From contig JAMPEU010000029.1 of the NCBI GenBank assembly GCA_023664865.1, positions 1-34,105 of the forward strand: a stretch of 34,105 nt of DNA. Direction: 5' to 3'. Source of the stretch: Butyrivibrio sp. (GTDB lineage Bacteria > Bacillota > Clostridia > Lachnospirales > Lachnospiraceae). This document shows, in pieces, positions 7,425 through 15,075 of the stretch. A program made the translations under genes and the position numbers. The notes under the pieces were generated by a model. The model saw only the letters and a list, made by a program, of their open reading frames with translations. It was not told the DNA's origin and did not search any database. How positions within the stretch are numbered: the stretch's first letter is position 1; each line of letters begins with the position of its first letter.

Positions 7425-8795
7425 TCAGTCCATATATTGCCGCTCATTCATACACTCAAAATGAATACGTTCCCTGTCAATCGTAATTGTCACATAATCT
7501 GTGCCGTATGCTGCCGCCATCTTTTCAAGTTCCTGTACTATATCGCTTTTATTCATTTTCAACAATTTCTCAATATCTGTGTTGTTCCAAAATGCGCGTA
7601 TGGCATTTATCATACTCTCAATCCGGGAATCACGCTCGCCAACCGTAACCATCTCTGTATCTGAAATACTGTAAGCAAACTGATAATACAAACTACACCA
7701 TATCACCGTCCCATTTCTATTTACACGCCTTTGCGGAAGTTCTTCCCCATAGCAGGGGCTGACAAACTCTCCGGCATAACTGCTTTGAATGGCTTTTCCA
7801 TTTTCCATGCCGGATAGGAATACCGTCAGCTTCACAAAAGAAAGTTCCTCGTCTGATAAAGCAACTTGAAAATCATTCCAGCAGACATCCTCGCTGATCC
7901 TTTCCATTCTTTCGGGATTTTCATTTGTCCATCCCAATAAAACGCTGTTAAAATCTGCCAGCGTCATATCCTGATAATCAGATGTTTTCAAAGAAAGCAA
8001 GGCGCGGTAATCTTCCTCCGTTCCGTCAGGGGATCTGCGCTGCTCTACATTATCATCAAAATATACGCCTGAATTATCATCATTTTCTGCGGGCAGGGGG
8101 AAGTACACATATTCAATGGCAATGCTGACTTCCGGTGTCTGCATATAGGTCAGCATTTCGTCTACATAGGCTTGGAGTTCTGTCAGCATGAACGCTTCAT
8201 TTTGCAACTTTTCTTTTGTCCTGTTTCGCAGAATATCCTGCATCATGTCTTCTATACTTAATCGTATATCGTTATAATCCTTGACCATAACTTTATCAGC
8301 CGCCAGGATAGTAAGCGTATAGTTGTATTCCAACCATGCGTTTTCAGCGGGAGCGTGCAAGTCGCTTTCAGCATATCCGCTGTAAGTCCACGACTGCCAC
8401 TTTGCTGCAGTAAGCGGATACAGTACATAATACAGGAACGATGCAGTTTCATCGCTGTCTTTCATCCGGTACAGCGTTTCACTCTTGGAAAGCCTTTCCA
8501 AAAGTTCCATGTACTCTGGCGTGTCTGTCATCTCCCAAACCTTGTTTTGAAATTCCGAAATTGTCATATGCTGGTAATCGTCAAACTGCAAGGTCAGCAG
8601 TTTTTCATAGTCTTCTTCGTCATAGTCCTCTTGGCTGACGGAATGCTCCTTCACATCCAGTGAATCCAACGTGTTGTCAGAAACATTAGTATTTGATGCA
8701 ATACCCTGCGCTGGTGTTTTGCTCTGCTCCGCACAGCCTGCCAGCACCCCCATGATAAGCAACACTACGATAACGAATGATAAATATTTTTTCAT
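7425..8795 (-). CDS. Lipoprotein with two related domains
   Basis: 456 residues. A signal peptide with lipobox LAGC gives the acylated Cys21. Two related blocks are visible: EEDYEKLLTLQFDDYQHMT (about 60-80) and EEDYRALLSLKTSDYQDMT (about 260-280), each followed by a similar acidic helical region, so the mature protein is an internal duplication. The gene lies 144 nt downstream of a two-component system and shares a promoter motif with it. The product is therefore likely an exported, membrane-anchored output or accessory of that system. Function unknown. Start follows AAAGGAG. Confidence 0.75.
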   Translation of the reverse strand: MKKYLSFVIVVLLIMGVLAGCAEQSKTPAQGIASNTNVSDNTLDSLDVKEHSVSQEDYDEEDYEKLLTLQFDDYQHMTISEFQNKVWEMTDTPEYMELLERLSKSETLYRMKDSDETASFLYYVLYPLTAAKWQSWTYSGYAESDLHAPAENAWLEYNYTLTILAADKVMVKDYNDIRLSIEDMMQDILRNRTKEKLQNEAFMLTELQAYVDEMLTYMQTPEVSIAIEYVYFPLPAENDDNSGVYFDDNVEQRRSPDGTEEDYRALLSLKTSDYQDMTLADFNSVLLGWTNENPERMERISEDVCWNDFQVALSDEELSFVKLTVFLSGMENGKAIQSSYAGEFVSPCYGEELPQRRVNRNGTVIWCSLYYQFAYSISDTEMVTVGERDSRIESMINAIRAFWNNTDIEKLLKMNKSDIVQELEKMAAAYGTDYVTITIDRERIHFECMNERQYMD

Positions 8796-8859
8796 TACAA
8801 AATTCTCCTTTCTGTGAACAACGGTTAATCATTATTTTCCTTTTTCCGGTCACAGTTTT

Positions 8860-8892
8860 ATCATAGCAGCTTAATTTGAACCTAAATTGTGT
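8860..8892 (-). promoter_or_regulatory. Lipoprotein promoter with motif shared with the upstream two-component operon
   Basis: Minus strand: ACACAATTTAGGTTCAAATTA, 6 nt, then -10 TATGAT (8860-8865). The response-regulator promoter has ACACAATAGATTCAAATTA at the same 6-nt distance from its -10. This is a plausible binding site for the response regulator at 10288-10959. Confidence 0.6.
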
Positions 8893-8939
8893 TGTATATG
8901 TTTTTTATATGGAGAAATGCCGGCTAAATCCGTGTTTCT

Positions 8940-10304
8940 TTAGAATTGTACGGAAACTATAACGCCTATATCGGTATTTTCTATCTTTATTTCCGCCCCA
9001 TGCAAATCAAGGATTGTCTTTACAATATATAAGCCCAACCCCATACCGCCGGTTTGACGGTTGCGTGACTGGTCTACACGATAAAACGCTTCAAACAGTT
9101 TCGGAATGTCCCCATCAGGGATATGTACGCCCATATTCTCAACAGTTAATTCAGCTTTATTATTATTTTGCCATAGCTTGACAAATATTTGGTTTCCTGC
9201 TGGAGAATAAGCAGCGGCATTTTCCAAAATGTTGTCCAACACTTTTTGAAGAAGTTTCGCATCACCTAAAACAAAAACCGCCGGGGATATAAATATATGG
9301 GCAGTTAATTCTCTCTGCATAAACAAATCTTCATGTGCCAAAAGGCGCTCATCCATAAGGCTGCTTAAATCAAACCCAGCTTTATTACAAACATAGCCCG
9401 GCGTATCTAAACGGGAAACCGTCAACAATTCCTGCACCATTTTTTCCAAGGTATCTGTAACTGCTAAAGACTCTGCAAGATACGTTTCCCTGTCTTTATA
9501 ACGTCCCACTTGATAGAGCATACCTTGAAGCTGCCCTTTGATAATGGTAATCGGCGTCTTCAACTCATGCGATGCCGCAGAAAAGAAGTCCACACGTTGC
9601 CGCTCAAGTTCGCGCTCCTTATCGATATCTGCCTGCAGTTGTTTGTTGGCGCTTTGCAGCTCTGACAAGGCGGACGATAACTTTCCCGACAGGTCATTTA
9701 AGTTATCCGCAAGAATACCTATTTCATCAGTACGCCTGATGGCACACAGTCCACTGAAATCCAATGCCGCCATTTGCTTTGATATTCTGCTGATCCTCTT
9801 AATCGGCGTTGTCATGTAGACGGTATAGAAAAAAGCTGCAATGACAGAAACAGCAATAATCACAACGCCCAAAACAGGAATTGCCTTTTTAAGCGCCCAG
9901 ACAACCTGGCTTTCCTTTTCCGTGTTTTTAGAAAAAAATACTATGTACTCTTCCGGGCTGTCCGCAAATGTCAGCTTGCACCACATTGATGTGTCATTCT
10001 TGTCGAAAGCCCTTAGTTCTTCACTGTCACTTTGAAAAATGCGAAAAACAAACTCACCGTCATTTCCCTCAACAATCTGATTAGAATAGTCCTCAATGGC
10101 AAATAATGCTTCCTCTTTTGTATAGCGGGAAAATTCCTCAACTAAATAAGGGAACTCTTCGTCTATCTCAGAAATGTCATGCGTATAAATGTATGGAGCA
10201 AATTGGATTATGCAAAAATATGTGACAGAACAGCATGCCGCCATCAGAAGGGCGGTAATCATAAAAACTTTTGCAGATAAACTGCTCCTAATTCTCTTTA
10301 TCAA
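8940..10304 (-). CDS. Sensor histidine kinase (VanS-like)
   Basis: 454 residues. TM1 about 12-33, an extracytoplasmic sensor region of about 105 residues, TM2 about 143-163, HAMP about 164-217, a coiled coil, HisKA with phosphoacceptor in ASHELKTPI (about residue 245) and an ATPase domain with N-box ILENAA and G-box GGMGLGLYI. All key residues are present. It starts at TTG inside the end of the response regulator gene (17-nt overlap), preceded by GGGGTGGG. The ligand is unknown. Confidence 0.9.
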   Translation of the reverse strand: MIKRIRSSLSAKVFMITALLMAACCSVTYFCIIQFAPYIYTHDISEIDEEFPYLVEEFSRYTKEEALFAIEDYSNQIVEGNDGEFVFRIFQSDSEELRAFDKNDTSMWCKLTFADSPEEYIVFFSKNTEKESQVVWALKKAIPVLGVVIIAVSVIAAFFYTVYMTTPIKRISRISKQMAALDFSGLCAIRRTDEIGILADNLNDLSGKLSSALSELQSANKQLQADIDKERELERQRVDFFSAASHELKTPITIIKGQLQGMLYQVGRYKDRETYLAESLAVTDTLEKMVQELLTVSRLDTPGYVCNKAGFDLSSLMDERLLAHEDLFMQRELTAHIFISPAVFVLGDAKLLQKVLDNILENAAAYSPAGNQIFVKLWQNNNKAELTVENMGVHIPDGDIPKLFEAFYRVDQSRNRQTGGMGLGLYIVKTILDLHGAEIKIENTDIGVIVSVQF

Positions 10305-10959
10305 TTCTATATCCCACCCCTCTGATTGTTTCTATGTAATCAGCATTGCCAAGTTTTTTCCTGAGATTTTTTATATGCGTGTCAATAATCCGTTCTTCCC
10401 CGTAAAACTCATACTTCCAAAGCATTTGCAAAAGATTTTTCCGTGTTAAAATCCTTCCTTTGTGAAGCAGCAGTTCCCGCAGTATTTCAAACTCCCGAGG
10501 TGTGAGAGCAATGCTTTTTGTCCCTGCATAGACCTTATATGCTGCTAAATCCAGAGTCAAGTCCTTATAACTTATGGTCTGCGGTACGTCATTTTGTTTC
10601 GATGCGCGGCGCAGGACGGCTGCAATTTTCCGTAACAGGATGGGCATGGAAAAAGGCTTCGTGATATAGTCGTCCGCCTGTAAATCCAATCCTTTAATTT
10701 GATTTTCTTCCCCATCCAATGCTGTAAGCATGATGATAGGCACATCCGATTTTTGCCGGATAACCTCGCAAACGCCGTAACCGTCAATTTTGGGCAGCAT
10801 AATATCAAGCAGTACCAAATCAAAATCCTCTTCGGAATATTTCGCAAGGGCTTCCACACCGTCAGAAGCCAACACAACACTGTATCCTGCTTCTTTTACA
10901 AAATCATGCAGCAATGCTTGTATGGATAAATCATCCTCGACAATTAAAATTTTACTCAT
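10288..10959 (-). CDS. OmpR/PhoB family response regulator
   Basis: 223 residues. Receiver domain with acidic pocket EDD and phosphoacceptor Asp52 in LLDIMLP, switch Thr in MLTALDG and Lys in TKPFS, then a winged helix with LTPREFEILRELLLHKG and RGVGYRI. It is the first gene of the operon with the kinase at 8940-10304. Start ATG follows TAGGAGG. The upstream motif at 10991-11009 suggests autoregulation and control of the lipoprotein. Confidence 0.93.
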   Translation of the reverse strand: MSKILIVEDDLSIQALLHDFVKEAGYSVVLASDGVEALAKYSEEDFDLVLLDIMLPKIDGYGVCEVIRQKSDVPIIMLTALDGEENQIKGLDLQADDYITKPFSMPILLRKIAAVLRRASKQNDVPQTISYKDLTLDLAAYKVYAGTKSIALTPREFEILRELLLHKGRILTRKNLLQMLWKYEFYGEERIIDTHIKNLRKKLGNADYIETIRGVGYRIDKEN

Positions 10960-10978
10960 AGCATACCTCCTAACTACA

Positions 10979-11029
10979 ATTGTAACAGGGTAATTTGAAT
11001 CTATTGTGTAGATTTGAAATTTTGTTACA
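10979..11029 (-). promoter_or_regulatory. Promoter of the two-component operon
   Basis: Minus strand: -10 TACAAT (10979-10984); the shared element ACACAATAGATTCAAATTA occupies 10991-11009. TTCAAAT occurs again just upstream, and an inverted repeat TGTAACA / TGTTACA (10981-10987 and 11022-11029) brackets the region. Confidence 0.5.
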
Positions 11030-11078
11030 TCGGGTACTTATGTTCAAAAGTGAAAAAGCTGTATATTATCTTATATAA

Positions 11079-11126
11079 CCAATCATAAAAACAAGCATTC
11101 CTACCAGCTAAAGTAAGAATGCTTAT
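11079..11126. terminator. Hairpin terminator, probable relic of the type I toxin module
   Basis: AAGCATTC and GAATGCTT (11093-11100, 11117-11124) form a stem with a T-rich tail on the minus strand, correctly placed for the RelE gene. The preceding CAATCATAAAAA and the loop CTACC...AAAGT match the 3' end and terminator of the type I toxin genes at 14852 and 15936, so it seems to be a decayed piece of the same module. Confidence 0.55.
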
Positions 11127-11186
11127 AACTATTCAGCATATCTGCGCATTTACTGTCCTGACCGTATGAAAACGTGAATGCTTATT

Positions 11187-11438
11187 CTAATATCTTTTAT
11201 ATATATCTCCACGATTCCCAGCATCTACCACACATACAATTAATTTTCCATTGTCTATTGTATAAATAATCCGATAATCGCCAACGCGAAGACGATTTAA
11301 ACCTTTATGACCTTCTAATGGCCTTGTATCTCCAGACGGCAAGTTATAAATTGCTTTATATATTAAATTCTGCTTATTTTTGGGCTGCCTTAAAATAAAT
11401 TTTTGGGCTCTTTTATCAATGCTAATTTTGTAAGTCAT
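11187..11438 (-). CDS. RelE/ParE superfamily toxin
   Basis: 83 residues, the usual size for RelE mRNA interferases. The blocks ISIDKRAQKFILRQPKN, LEGHKGLNRLRVGDYRIIY and VVDAGNRGDIYKRY follow the RelE/YoeB fold: a basic helix, then an R-x-G-D-Y-R-I-I-Y strand carrying catalytic-region arginine and a C-terminal basic/aromatic tail. The gene overlaps the antitoxin gene by 17 nt, as expected for a type II pair. It would cleave mRNA at the ribosome if freed. Confidence 0.9.
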   Translation of the reverse strand: MTYKISIDKRAQKFILRQPKNKQNLIYKAIYNLPSGDTRPLEGHKGLNRLRVGDYRIIYTIDNGKLIVCVVDAGNRGDIYKRY

Positions 11439-11649
11439 CTATTGTCAGCCCCACTTCCTTTATAGCATCTTCAAAAGCAATCATCTCATGATCTGAACTA
11501 TTCAAATATCTTTCTGCTAACCTTTCGCAAAATAATTCGTCTTCTATTTCATCATCAATTTGTATACCCTTTAAGAGATATAAAACTTTTGTCATTTTAT
11601 ATTCGGGAAGCTGGTCAATTATCTGTTTTGCCTGTTCTCGCTCACTCAT
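11422..11649 (-). CDS. Type II antitoxin, cognate to the RelE-like toxin
   Basis: 75 residues from ATG at 11647-11649 (a TTG two codons earlier is also possible). It is acidic and helical, with an N-terminal region SEREQAKQIIDQLPEYKMTK and a C-terminal FEDAIKEVGLTIDDL that probably wraps the toxin. AAAGGGG lies about 10 nt upstream. The sequence ends inside the toxin gene. The family resembles RelB-like antitoxins of Firmicutes, without an obvious ribbon-helix-helix. Confidence 0.8.
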   Translation of the reverse strand: MSEREQAKQIIDQLPEYKMTKVLYLLKGIQIDDEIEDELFCERLAERYLNSSDHEMIAFEDAIKEVGLTIDDLQN

Positions 11650-11719
11650 AAACAAATATCCCCTTTCTCATTAATACATATATTATATGCACTATCTCCA
11701 ATTTTTTCAAGAATTATCA

Positions 11720-11800
11720 AACTTCTTATACCCATAAAAAAGAAACAAGCATTCCTACCACATAAAGTAAGAATGCTTGAATTTCAAGCGACGCTTTTTA
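11720..11800 (+). repeat. Degenerate relic of the type I toxin-antitoxin module
   Basis: CCCATAAAAAAGAAAC matches the lysine-coding end of the toxin genes. It is followed by the same hairpin (AAGCATTC ... GAATGCTT, 11747-11778) and then GCTTGAATTTCAAGC with T-rich end, as in the terminator of copy 2 (16121-16150). The segment between the two hairpins, which holds the antisense promoter in the intact copies, is missing. No promoter or LexA-like box remains. Confidence 0.5.
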
Positions 11801-11873
11801 TTTCAATAAATTTAGAGATAATCTCATAAAATCCCCTGCGCTGATATCTATATAAACAGATTTACTCTGATAC

Positions 11874-12536
11874 TTATATAAACAGATTCAATATGAACAG
11901 CCCGGACAGATTAGCAATAAAGTGCGATACAGCGCTACACCATGCGTTGTCCGTTTTTTTGAATACAATACCGTAGAACAGTGCATTGATAAAAACAAAC
12001 AATAAGTCATAGAAAACAATAATTGTGTTTCCGGGATTAAAATGCCCCAGCGAAAACAGAATTGATGTGATAATAAGCGATGGTATAAACGGCATTACTT
12101 TTGAAGTCTGTTTCTGGAAAAACGCCCGCCAAGCTATTTCTTCCCCCAATGCAAGCACAAACACTTCCAAAACTGATTTTATCAGTTCGGACACATCTAC
12201 GAAATTGGTTCTGGAATTTAGATGTTCAAGGTACGCGGGCAGGCAGAACTTTGCAACGGAAAAGCATAGTACATTCATTACGGTCGGCATTAAAATCAAT
12301 ACGATAATTTTTATATCTTTTAACGAACTGATAATCGATTTTATATCCAGCCCTTCGGTCTTTATTTCATTGGTTTTTCTGGTTGTAAAATATGCTATAA
12401 TTCCGACAATAACTGATATTCCTGCTAACTTTAATGTTTCTTCGCCTACTTTTAGATTTAAAAGATTGGTAAACGACAGAACCGTCATTACTATAATCAA
12501 GATAAGCACTGATTTATTTATTTTTTTCGTATCCAT
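11874..12536 (-). CDS. CPBP family intramembrane metalloprotease
   Basis: 220 residues from ATG at 12534-12536, chosen because AAAGGAGAAAAC precedes it. Multiple membrane segments; the diagnostic motif GEEIAWRAFF (EExxxR) and a second motif SLGHFNPGN with the metal-binding His are both present. Family members act as CAAX-type endopeptidases or in bacteriocin self-immunity. It is a single gene with a consensus promoter (12572-12600). The substrate cannot be inferred. Confidence 0.88.
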   Translation of the reverse strand: MDTKKINKSVLILIIVMTVLSFTNLLNLKVGEETLKLAGISVIVGIIAYFTTRKTNEIKTEGLDIKSIISSLKDIKIIVLILMPTVMNVLCFSVAKFCLPAYLEHLNSRTNFVDVSELIKSVLEVFVLALGEEIAWRAFFQKQTSKVMPFIPSLIITSILFSLGHFNPGNTIIVFYDLLFVFINALFYGIVFKKTDNAWCSAVSHFIANLSGLFILNLFI

Positions 12537-12571
12537 GTTTTCTCCTTTATAATCGTTGTTATATAACATTG

Positions 12572-12600
12572 ATTATATGGAGATGTGTTTGATTTGTCAA
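12572..12600 (-). promoter_or_regulatory. Consensus sigma-A promoter of the CPBP gene
   Basis: On the minus strand TTGACA (12595-12600), exactly 17 nt, TATAAT (12572-12577): both hexamers are perfect, so this is a strong promoter for a single accessory gene. Confidence 0.85.
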
Positions 12601-12664
12601 TCTAAATTTCACAGTCTGACAATTCATCAGTAACAGTTCAGCCAATACCAACGCCATAAGTCAG

Positions 12665-13246
12665 TTAAAACTTTCTTCCGATGTATCTGCACACCTTTTT
12701 CCTGTACGCTAAATACTCATCGCCAAAAGCCGTAATCAAATAATCTTCTTCCACATTGACGATTTGCAGATGCAGAATAACAACCGCCAATAAAGTAACC
12801 ACTAATAAATACCGGTTAAAGAACATCAAAAGTTCCCCCATATATATCAAATCAAATCCCAGAAATGCGGGATTGCGGCTATATGTGTAAATCCCCGATG
12901 TGACGAGCTTAGTTTTTTCATTTTGCGGCACGCCCGCACGCCAACTGTCACGCATTGTAAGTACGGATACGACAAACACTGCGGTTCCTAAAACGCCCAA
13001 GCCTACGCCTGCTGCCCGCAGCCACGTTAAATCAAGATATGTATTGTTCCAAATACTAAGCGCTTCAATGGCAGGAACCATATATGTCACTATTTTCAAA
13101 GTAACCTCAATAACTTTTATAAATCCCGTCTTTCCTTTTCCGAGCAAATCAGTCTGTATCCCCTGTTTCCGCTGATGGAAAAGTTTGATAAAATACGTTC
13201 CGTAAAAAACAATCATGATCAAAACTGCAATAACCTGATATATCAT
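12665..13246 (-). CDS. Isoprenylcysteine carboxyl methyltransferase-like membrane protein
   Basis: 193 residues, about five membrane segments. The C-terminal half has SGIYTYSRNPAFLGF and EEDYLITAFGDEYLAYRKK, the conserved cofactor-binding and catalytic region of the ICMT/phospholipid methyltransferase group that uses S-adenosylmethionine at the membrane. The bacterial substrate is not known. Start follows GGAGGGCGG. Confidence 0.85.
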   Translation of the reverse strand: MIYQVIAVLIMIVFYGTYFIKLFHQRKQGIQTDLLGKGKTGFIKVIEVTLKIVTYMVPAIEALSIWNNTYLDLTWLRAAGVGLGVLGTAVFVVSVLTMRDSWRAGVPQNEKTKLVTSGIYTYSRNPAFLGFDLIYMGELLMFFNRYLLVVTLLAVVILHLQIVNVEEDYLITAFGDEYLAYRKKVCRYIGRKF

Positions 13247-13341
13247 ATCCGCCCTCCGCTTAGTCTGTCTTCATTATCAATGCTTATATTCTTTGGTCAT
13301 AAGGTAAATTTCTATCATGTGTTCTTATTGAAAACCCGAAT

Positions 13342-13923
13342 TTATCTTTCTAAATACCAATATGAATGCATACCGCTTAAATATGTTTTTGCTCCCTTAG
13401 GCATTTGCTTAATTGCATTATATACATTTATATAATCCCCAAATCCCATTCCTATACATATTAATCCATATAAACCCAAATATACTAAATTAGGAAAAAT
13501 TAAAAATATAATATACGGCAGCATCCCTAAAAAGATATTCGGACACAAACACATAAATATAAATCTTAACTTGCCCATGTCTTCTGTACCGATAACAAAT
13601 ACCAGCCCATTACTAATATTGTTATAATAATATACATCCTTTTTATAACAAATTGCATGTAACAATTCGTGCGGAAACAGGGATAACGCTCCACATACTC
13701 CTGCAATGCTCAACCATATTACATTTTCAGCCATATATTGCTTTCCTAATATTGCAAAAGGGATTGCTAATATGAGCATAGTTAATATACAGCCGCCATT
13801 TGAAATCAGCGATAATAATTTAATATTTTCAATTTCTTTAAACGGCACTGCATTGTCCGGGTGTTCCCTTTGTGGCAATTTACTTTCATCTCCGTCATAT
13901 TTTCCCGCATTGTGCAATATCAT
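13342..13923 (-). CDS. DUF3267-like membrane zinc metalloprotease
   Basis: 193 residues from ATG at 13921-13923, about 11 nt after AGGAG; the TTG three codons upstream is too close to that site. HExxH is visible in FPHELLHAICY, within a membrane region, and a later CLCPNIFLGMLPYIIF segment resembles the second conserved block of the DUF3267 family. Four or more hydrophobic segments. The role is unknown in the family. Confidence 0.8.
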   Translation of the reverse strand: MILHNAGKYDGDESKLPQREHPDNAVPFKEIENIKLLSLISNGGCILTMLILAIPFAILGKQYMAENVIWLSIAGVCGALSLFPHELLHAICYKKDVYYYNNISNGLVFVIGTEDMGKLRFIFMCLCPNIFLGMLPYIIFLIFPNLVYLGLYGLICIGMGFGDYINVYNAIKQMPKGAKTYLSGMHSYWYLER

Positions 13924-13967
13924 AATTTTCAATTCTCCTGTCAGTTTCCTGAATACGATGTTTCAAT

Positions 13968-14429
13968 TTACAGTTCTTTTCCCATGCAGAGAGATTCCGG
14001 CATATCCGCATACGCACCGTAATTAGGAATTTGCTTAAATCCCAATTTGGAATATACATGGCAGGATTCCGCTAAAAGTTCTCCTGTTTCCAAAATCATT
14101 TTTTTATATCCCAGTTCCTTCGCCCACTCTATTAGTTTAGAAACCAACTCTGTTCCTATGCCTTTTCCCTGTTCAGTTGGTATAACAAACACTCTTTTTA
14201 ACTCTATCGTATTTTCATCATAAGGACGTATCGAACCGCCGCCAATCGGCTTATTGTCACGATAAACAACTATCGCTTCATTTATTTTATCAATTAGGTT
14301 ATATTGAGCGTACTTATCCCGTTTAATTATTTTTCCCACTCGCAAATCTAAGTTCTCGTCAAGCAGCCTGCAGTTTTCTATAAAATCTTGGTTATTCCCA
14401 TCACATCTTAAAAATACAATTTCGCTCAT
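13968..14429 (-). CDS. GNAT family N-acetyltransferase
   Basis: 153 residues from ATG at 14427-14429, which follows TAGGAGATAAGATAAAG. Acetyl-CoA-binding motif A is clear: [20 protein letters not shown], with Q-G-K-G-I-G as the pyrophosphate loop. The C terminus with [16 protein letters not shown] is the usual motif B. Substrate unknown. Its transcript probably starts at the repeated extended -10 motif at 14626-14672, about 200 nt upstream, with an AT-rich palindrome in between. Confidence 0.9.
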   Translation of the reverse strand: MSEIVFLRCDGNNQDFIENCRLLDENLDLRVGKIIKRDKYAQYNLIDKINEAIVVYRDNKPIGGGSIRPYDENTIELKRVFVIPTEQGKGIGTELVSKLIEWAKELGYKKMILETGELLAESCHVYSKLGFKQIPNYGAYADMPESLCMGKEL

Positions 14430-14577
14430 CTTTATCTTATCTCCTAAAAATACCAATTTTTCAACAATTCATTATACGCTTTATTATCTTTTGAAATCCT
14501 CGTAATGTTTCCTCTTTTATAATACCAAGCTCCAATTCTGAAGATATTTTTGAATTATATATTCCATTTCTTCACTT

Positions 14578-14603
14578 GCGTGTGAAAAATTTATTTTTCA
14601 CGC
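14578..14603. repeat. AT-rich palindrome, copy 2
   Basis: GCGTGTGAAAAATTTATTTTTCACGC is almost perfectly self-complementary apart from its middle. A near copy is at 3319-3345, and both lie between or upstream of minus-strand genes. Confidence 0.6.
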
Positions 14604-14625
14604 TATCACCTCATACACTAATTTC

Positions 14626-14672
14626 CTGAATAAAATTCTACCACAACGTTGCTGATATTGCTATCTGATTTC
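14626..14672 (-). promoter_or_regulatory. Dispersed extended -10 promoter motif, copy 2
   Basis: Minus strand TTGTGGTAGAAT, with TAGAAT at 14635-14640 and conserved AATATCAGC upstream. It forms the left end of toxin module copy 1 and points away from the toxin, toward the GNAT gene. Confidence 0.6.
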
Positions 14673-14745
14673 CACATAAACATAAGCAATAAGCCTGCAA
14701 ACTTAATTTTAAATATAATTCGGTTTATAAACCAAAAATATATGA

Positions 14746-14774
14746 TTGAACATTTGTTCCTCATATGATAAAAT
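14746..14774 (+). promoter_or_regulatory. Toxin 1 promoter with overlapping LexA/DinR-type box
   Basis: TTGAAC (14746-14751), 17 nt, TAAAAT (14769-14774). The perfect palindrome GAAC-ATTT-GTTC (14748-14759) overlaps the -35 and spacer. It matches the Gram-positive SOS box (GAAC-N4-GTTC, consensus CGAACRNRYGTTYC) at all but two positions. LexA binding here would block the promoter until DNA damage. Confidence 0.75.
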
Positions 14775-14822
14775 CAAATTGTATAATCGAAAGGAAAACA
14801 GGATGCGACTTTCCGACAGATG

Positions 14823-14843
14823 CCCTCTAGTCTTGCGAAAGGG
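14823..14843 (+). promoter_or_regulatory. Toxin 1 leader hairpin hiding the Shine-Dalgarno
   Basis: CCCT (14823-14826) can pair with AGGG (14840-14843), the ribosome binding site of toxin 1. Copy 2 has the extended version (CCCTCT / AGAGGG), so pairing is kept although the bases between differ. Shine-Dalgarno sequestration is typical of type I toxin mRNAs. Confidence 0.55.
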
Positions 14844-14851
14844 TGATGCCT

Positions 14852-14932
14852 ATGAATATAATGGAAGTTCTTACATTACTACTTGTGTTATTTGAGGCTC
14901 TGTCTTACATAGACAATCATAAAAAGAAATAG
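14852..14932 (+). CDS. Type I toxin peptide, holin-like (26 aa), copy 1
   Basis: The ATG at 14852 follows AGGGTGATGCCT. The peptide has a short N terminus, a single hydrophobic span (MEVLTLLLVLFEALSYI) and a basic end DNHKKK. This is the build of the putative holin-like/TxpA-BsrG toxins of Firmicutes, which insert in the cytoplasmic membrane and depolarise it. It differs from copy 2 only at residue 2 (N/S) and residue 15 (E/T), although the DNA between them differs at many silent and non-coding positions, so the protein is under selection. Too short for standard gene callers. An in-frame ATG at 14846 is possible. Confidence 0.8.
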   Translation: MNIMEVLTLLLVLFEALSYIDNHKKK

Positions 14933-15016
14933 CATCCCACCGTCCAAAGTGAATGCTATCTCTTTAACTTAGTATTTTCACTGAGGGCAATCGGAGATTC
15001 AATTCCGATTACTTCC
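14920..15016 (-). ncRNA. Antisense RNA antitoxin, copy 1 (about 97 nt, predicted)
   Basis: Transcription from the minus-strand promoter at 15023-15051 would start near 15016, run toward the toxin gene and stop at a hairpin (ATAGCATTC / GGATGCTAT) followed by TTTCTTTTT, inside the toxin 3' end. The RNA carries a second stem (AATCGGA / TCCGATT) and is complementary to the toxin mRNA 3' region, as in TxpA/RatA and BsrG/SR4 pairs. Ends are predicted from sequence only. Confidence 0.7.
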
Positions 15017-15022
15017 AAGTAA

Positions 15023-15051
15023 ATTATACACTAGAGCTGCTTGTATTTCAA
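15023..15051 (-). promoter_or_regulatory. Antisense RNA promoter, copy 1
   Basis: TTGAAA (15046-15051), 17 nt, TATAAT (15023-15028) on the minus strand. No LexA-like box overlaps it, in contrast to the toxin promoter. Part of it lies in the toxin mRNA terminator stem. Confidence 0.75.
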
Positions 15052-15063
15052 GTGGCTCTTTTT
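15034..15063 (+). terminator. Toxin 1 mRNA terminator
   Basis: GAGCTGCTTG and CAAGTGGCTC form a 10-bp stem with G-U pairs, followed by TTTTT. It ends the toxin transcript about 280 nt from its start, after the whole antisense region. Confidence 0.75.
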
Positions 15064-15075
15064 ACAAACTCCTAT

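Noticed and set aside
14517-14580. Short minus-strand frame with EEMEYIIQKYLQNWSL ending at 14517
   Set aside because: Only about 20 codons, no convincing start; possibly the tail of a lost gene but not enough to call.
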